A DNA stretch of 64,000 bases from Pseudomonas capeferrum (GTDB taxonomy: Bacteria > Pseudomonadota > Gammaproteobacteria > Pseudomonadales > Pseudomonadaceae): assembly GCF_013523055.1 (NCBI RefSeq), contig NZ_JAAMQM010000020.1, positions 62,001 through 126,000 on the forward strand, read 5' to 3'. The notes below the pieces were generated by a model, which worked only from the letters and a program-made list of their open reading frames with translations, ran no database searches and was not told where the DNA came from. The translations under genes and the position numbers were made by a program. Position 1 is the stretch's first letter. Each line of letters opens with the position of its first letter. Below are positions 61,828 to 64,000 of the stretch, piece after piece.

Positions 61828-61995
61828 ATGAAGAAGTGGCAATGCTTTTTCTGCAGTTTCGTTTATGACGAGGCCCTTGGCGTACCCGAAGAGGGGATCC
61901 CTGCGGGCACCCGTTGGGAAGACGTGCCCGAAAGCTGGATCTGCCCGGAATGCGGCGCAACCAAAGAAGATTTCGCGATGCTTGAGATCGCCTGA
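61828..61995 (+). CDS. Rubredoxin
   Basis: The product is 55 residues from the ATG at 61828 with GGAG upstream. The iron ligands are in CFFC (6-9) and CPEC (39-42) with the standard spacing and WICPECG surround. It carries one electron from an NADH:rubredoxin reductase to an oxygenase. The reductase gene follows after 27 bp. No AlkB-type hydroxylase is in the window, so the acceptor is unknown. Confidence 0.95.
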   Translation: MKKWQCFFCSFVYDEALGVPEEGIPAGTRWEDVPESWICPECGATKEDFAMLEIA

Positions 61996-62022
61996 ACCCG
62001 CCCGCCTCTATCGGAGAATGTC

Positions 62023-63282
62023 ATGACAGCCCAGACACACCCCTGCGCGATAATCGTCGGCGGAGGCCATGCAGGTAGCGAGGCCGCTATCTCGCTCAGG
62101 CAGCACGGCTACCCTGGCCGCATCTTGATCCTCAGTGATGAACCCACCCTTCCCTATCAGCGCCCGCCGCTGTCAAAGGGCTTTTTGAGCGGGCAGATCA
62201 GTGCCGAGTCATTGCCCATCCGCCCCGCAGCAGCCTATGAGAAAGCGGCCATCGAAGTGCGCCTTGGCACCTCGGTGCGCAGCCTTGACCTCGCCGCTCG
62301 TTCGGTACAACTGACCGATGGCAGCAACCTCGCCTGGAACTACTTGATCCTCGCGACCGGCAGTAGGGCGCGCACGCTGGATGTTCCGGGCTTAGGTGAG
62401 CATCAACCGGATAACCTGCATTACTTGCGTACCCAGGCCGATGCCCAACGCTTGCAAGCTCAATGGCACGAAGGGCGCCGCCTGGTGATTGTCGGCGGAG
62501 GGTATATCGGCCTTGAGGTCGCAGCCGCAGCCCAGAAAGCGGGGCTCCTGGTAACCGTAGTGGAGCCTCAGCCCAGGGTACTGGCACGGGTCACTGCAGA
62601 GCAGGTTTCGAGCTTCTATGAGCAGGAGCATCGGGCGGCTGGAGTAGAAATCCGAGTCAATGCGCAGATCGAACGGGTATGCCTGGATGTTACAGGGCAG
62701 CGGGTAGATGCCGTGATCACCGTAGACGGCGCGCGCCTCCCGGTGGACCTGATGCTAGTGGGCGTAGGTGCCATCGCCAACAGTGAATTGGCCGAGCAGG
62801 CAGGCATCGCGGTGAATAACGGCATCTGGGTAGACGAGTACGCTCGTACCGATACGGCCGACGTTTTCGCCGTAGGCGATTGTAGCAACCACTTCAATAA
62901 CCACCACGGCGGCCGGTTGCGCCTGGAGTCCATCCCCAACGCGGTCGAGCAGGCACGCGCTGCAGCCTCTTACATCAATAGCAAAGAAGCCCCGTATCGC
63001 TCGCTCCCCTGGTTCTGGTCAGACCAATATGATCTCAAACTGCAGATCGCGGGTATCAGTCAGGGCTACGACCAGGTCGTACTACGTGGCTCTAGAGCGT
63101 TACGCTCATTTGTCGCGTTTTACTGGCGCGAGGGCCGGCTTATCGCCGCGGACTGCGTCAACCGTCAGCAAGAGTTCATGGCCATTAAGAAGCTGGTACA
63201 GGCCAGATTCGAAGGCGATGCCGAACTGCTTGCAGACGAGTCGGTCTGCCTCAAAGCCCTGACTGCCGCCCCCGCGCCCTGA
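62023..63282 (+). CDS. FAD-dependent NAD(P)H:rubredoxin/ferredoxin reductase
   Basis: The product is 419 residues. FAD-binding IIVGGGHAGSEAA at residues 9-21 and PPLSKGFLSG match putidaredoxin- and rubredoxin-reductases. A second dinucleotide loop is IVGGGYIGLEVAAAA at about 157-171, and the FAD-binding aspartate lies in VFAVGDCSNHF. With the adjacent rubredoxin it forms a complete electron supply for an oxygenase, candidates being the Rieske enzyme at 13809 or one outside the window. Confidence 0.92.
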   Translation: MTAQTHPCAIIVGGGHAGSEAAISLRQHGYPGRILILSDEPTLPYQRPPLSKGFLSGQISAESLPIRPAAAYEKAAIEVRLGTSVRSLDLAARSVQLTDGSNLAWNYLILATGSRARTLDVPGLGEHQPDNLHYLRTQADAQRLQAQWHEGRRLVIVGGGYIGLEVAAAAQKAGLLVTVVEPQPRVLARVTAEQVSSFYEQEHRAAGVEIRVNAQIERVCLDVTGQRVDAVITVDGARLPVDLMLVGVGAIANSELAEQAGIAVNNGIWVDEYARTDTADVFAVGDCSNHFNNHHGGRLRLESIPNAVEQARAAASYINSKEAPYRSLPWFWSDQYDLKLQIAGISQGYDQVVLRGSRALRSFVAFYWREGRLIAADCVNRQQEFMAIKKLVQARFEGDAELLADESVCLKALTAAPAP

Positions 63283-63290
63283 CCCTCGCC

Positions 63291-63926
63291 ATGTCCAGAA
63301 TCGACGACATCCGCAGCAACGCCATCGCCTTGATCGCCGAGCACGGCTTTGGCGCTGTTTCCCTGCGCCAACTGGCCAGAAGCTGCGGCCTGCAGGCAGG
63401 CTCGCTGTACACTTACTATCAGAGTAAAGACGACCTTCTGCAGGACCTGATTGCCAGCTATCTGGAGGACCTGCAGCAATCCTGGCAACAAAGGTCGAAA
63501 AAACGTGACAACCCGGTAACCGCGCTGAATTCCTTTGTCGCCCACCACCTTGAGTTCCAGCGCGCACGCTACAGCGAAAGCTTGATTGCCAGCATGGACC
63601 TGCGCAACCTATCGGAGCCACACAAGTGCTACGTCATGGCGCTAAAATCCAGCTATGAACAGGAGCTGAAACACATCCTGCTGCGGGGTGAGCGTCACGG
63701 GTTGCTGAGCCAGGATCACATGACCAGTGGCGCCATCCTGGCCATGCTGACGGGCATTTGCCTCTGGCGTGACAGCTGCGCAGATGACCCTGCCCCGCTG
63801 GTTCAGCTATGCCAGCGCGCGGCCATGCAAATAGCCTGCGCACCCCAGCCGGCGCCTATCGCTGCACCTACTCAACGACTCTCTCGTAATAACCAACCGC
63901 CACTAGATAGTTGCCGACTCGCCTGA
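63291..63926 (+). CDS. TetR-family transcriptional regulator
   Basis: The product is 211 residues, 8 bp after the reductase stop. The helix-turn-helix is VSLRQLARSCGLQAGSLYTYYQSKDDLL (about 22-49). It is the last gene of the SDR-MaoC-rubredoxin-reductase operon and may regulate that operon. Its C-terminal 20 codons overlap the end of the convergent Cache-domain gene by 59 bp. Confidence 0.88.
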   Translation: MSRIDDIRSNAIALIAEHGFGAVSLRQLARSCGLQAGSLYTYYQSKDDLLQDLIASYLEDLQQSWQQRSKKRDNPVTALNSFVAHHLEFQRARYSESLIASMDLRNLSEPHKCYVMALKSSYEQELKHILLRGERHGLLSQDHMTSGAILAMLTGICLWRDSCADDPAPLVQLCQRAAMQIACAPQPAPIAAPTQRLSRNNQPPLDSCRLA

Positions 63927-64000
63927 AATAGGTATGTTTCTGTTCTACCTTGTGAGTCAGAGGGTTGAGCCACTGGTAGTCGTACTCGCCGGCACTGCGC
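63868..64000 (-). CDS. C-terminal fragment of a Cache-domain protein (5' part outside the window)
   Basis: The minus strand from the window edge to a TAG at 63868 encodes 43 residues. The reading AGEYDYQWLNPLTHK, then HTYFRRVGNYLVAVGYYE, is the end of a Cache sensor domain (a xYxWxxP turn followed by a YxxRVxxxxxxVGxGxY strand pair). The fragment ends right after the domain, as in secreted or periplasmic single-Cache proteins rather than chemoreceptors. It overlaps the TetR gene by 59 bp tail to tail. It probably belongs to the sequence flanking the catabolic island. Confidence 0.7.
   Translation of the reverse strand, partial: RSAGEYDYQWLNPLTHKVEQKHTYFRRVGNYLVAVGYYERVVE

Noticed and set aside
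1..64000. Transposases, integrases, tRNA genes, CRISPR repeats or long direct repeats
   Set aside because: I looked on both strands and saw none, so mobility of the island is not supported from the window itself.

Overview
The window reads as the chromosome of a Pseudomonas-like gammaproteobacterium. This is inferred from the GC-rich coding, the DUF1302/DUF1329 outer-membrane pair, and the A-rich Hfq/Crc-type motifs beside many start codons. I see no tRNA, rRNA, insertion sequence, integrase or CRISPR array. Nearly all of the 64 kb is one large catabolic island for a hydrophobic, probably methyl-branched and polycyclic carboxylic acid, steroid- or terpenoid-like. The substrate is inferred from enzyme families. 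No ring-cleavage dioxygenase, KstD-type dehydrogenase or P450 is present, so the window cannot be a complete ring-degradation pathway.

Layout. 1-7212 (minus): an SDR fragment and an envelope module (MMPL transporter, YCF48-like periplasmic protein, DUF1329, DUF1302 barrel). 7806-17061 (plus): dienoyl-CoA reductase-like flavoenzyme, a paired acyl-CoA dehydrogenase (ACAD), CoA ligase, KshA-like Rieske oxygenase and an ACAD that fuses two subunit types. 17196-25198 (mostly minus): crotonases, hydrolases, an epoxide hydrolase, a diiron-like hydrolase, a GldA-like dehydrogenase and a thiolase-like protein. 25370-33998: alternating divergent operons with a hydrolase, MaoC hydratase, SDR, TetR, CaiB/BaiF transferase, thiolase-like protein, CoA ligase and hydrolase. 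34045-44866 (minus): thioesterases, MFS transporter, CoA ligase, three SDRs, an ACAD11-like enzyme with an APH-like kinase, MarR and another SDR. 45012-48815: amidohydrolase, a decayed chemoreceptor and a second MFS transporter. 49023-53639 (plus): DUF35, SDR, CaiB and an ACAD pair. 53714-56423 (minus): folE, thiolase and SDR. 56657-63926: MaoC, crotonase, an altered MaoC, TetR, SDR, small MaoC, rubredoxin, its reductase and TetR. A Cache-domain gene begins at the right edge.

How it fits together. Uptake would use the envelope module and two MFS carriers. Three ligases make CoA thioesters. ACADs, MaoC and crotonase hydratases, SDR dehydrogenases and thiolases carry out modified beta-oxidation. 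CaiB/BaiF enzymes would epimerise or transfer CoA on methyl-branched intermediates, and the Rieske enzyme would hydroxylate a ring.

The most striking signal is regulatory. A 19-bp palindrome, consensus AACTGACANANNGTCAGTT, occurs 11 times. Ten copies lie in eight divergent intergenic regions and one lies upstream of a single gene. It probably defines one local regulon, and the TetR at 59280-60026, which has a copy in its own promoter region, is the best candidate regulator. Overlaid on this are A-rich Hfq/Crc-type motifs near many translation starts, suggesting carbon catabolite repression.
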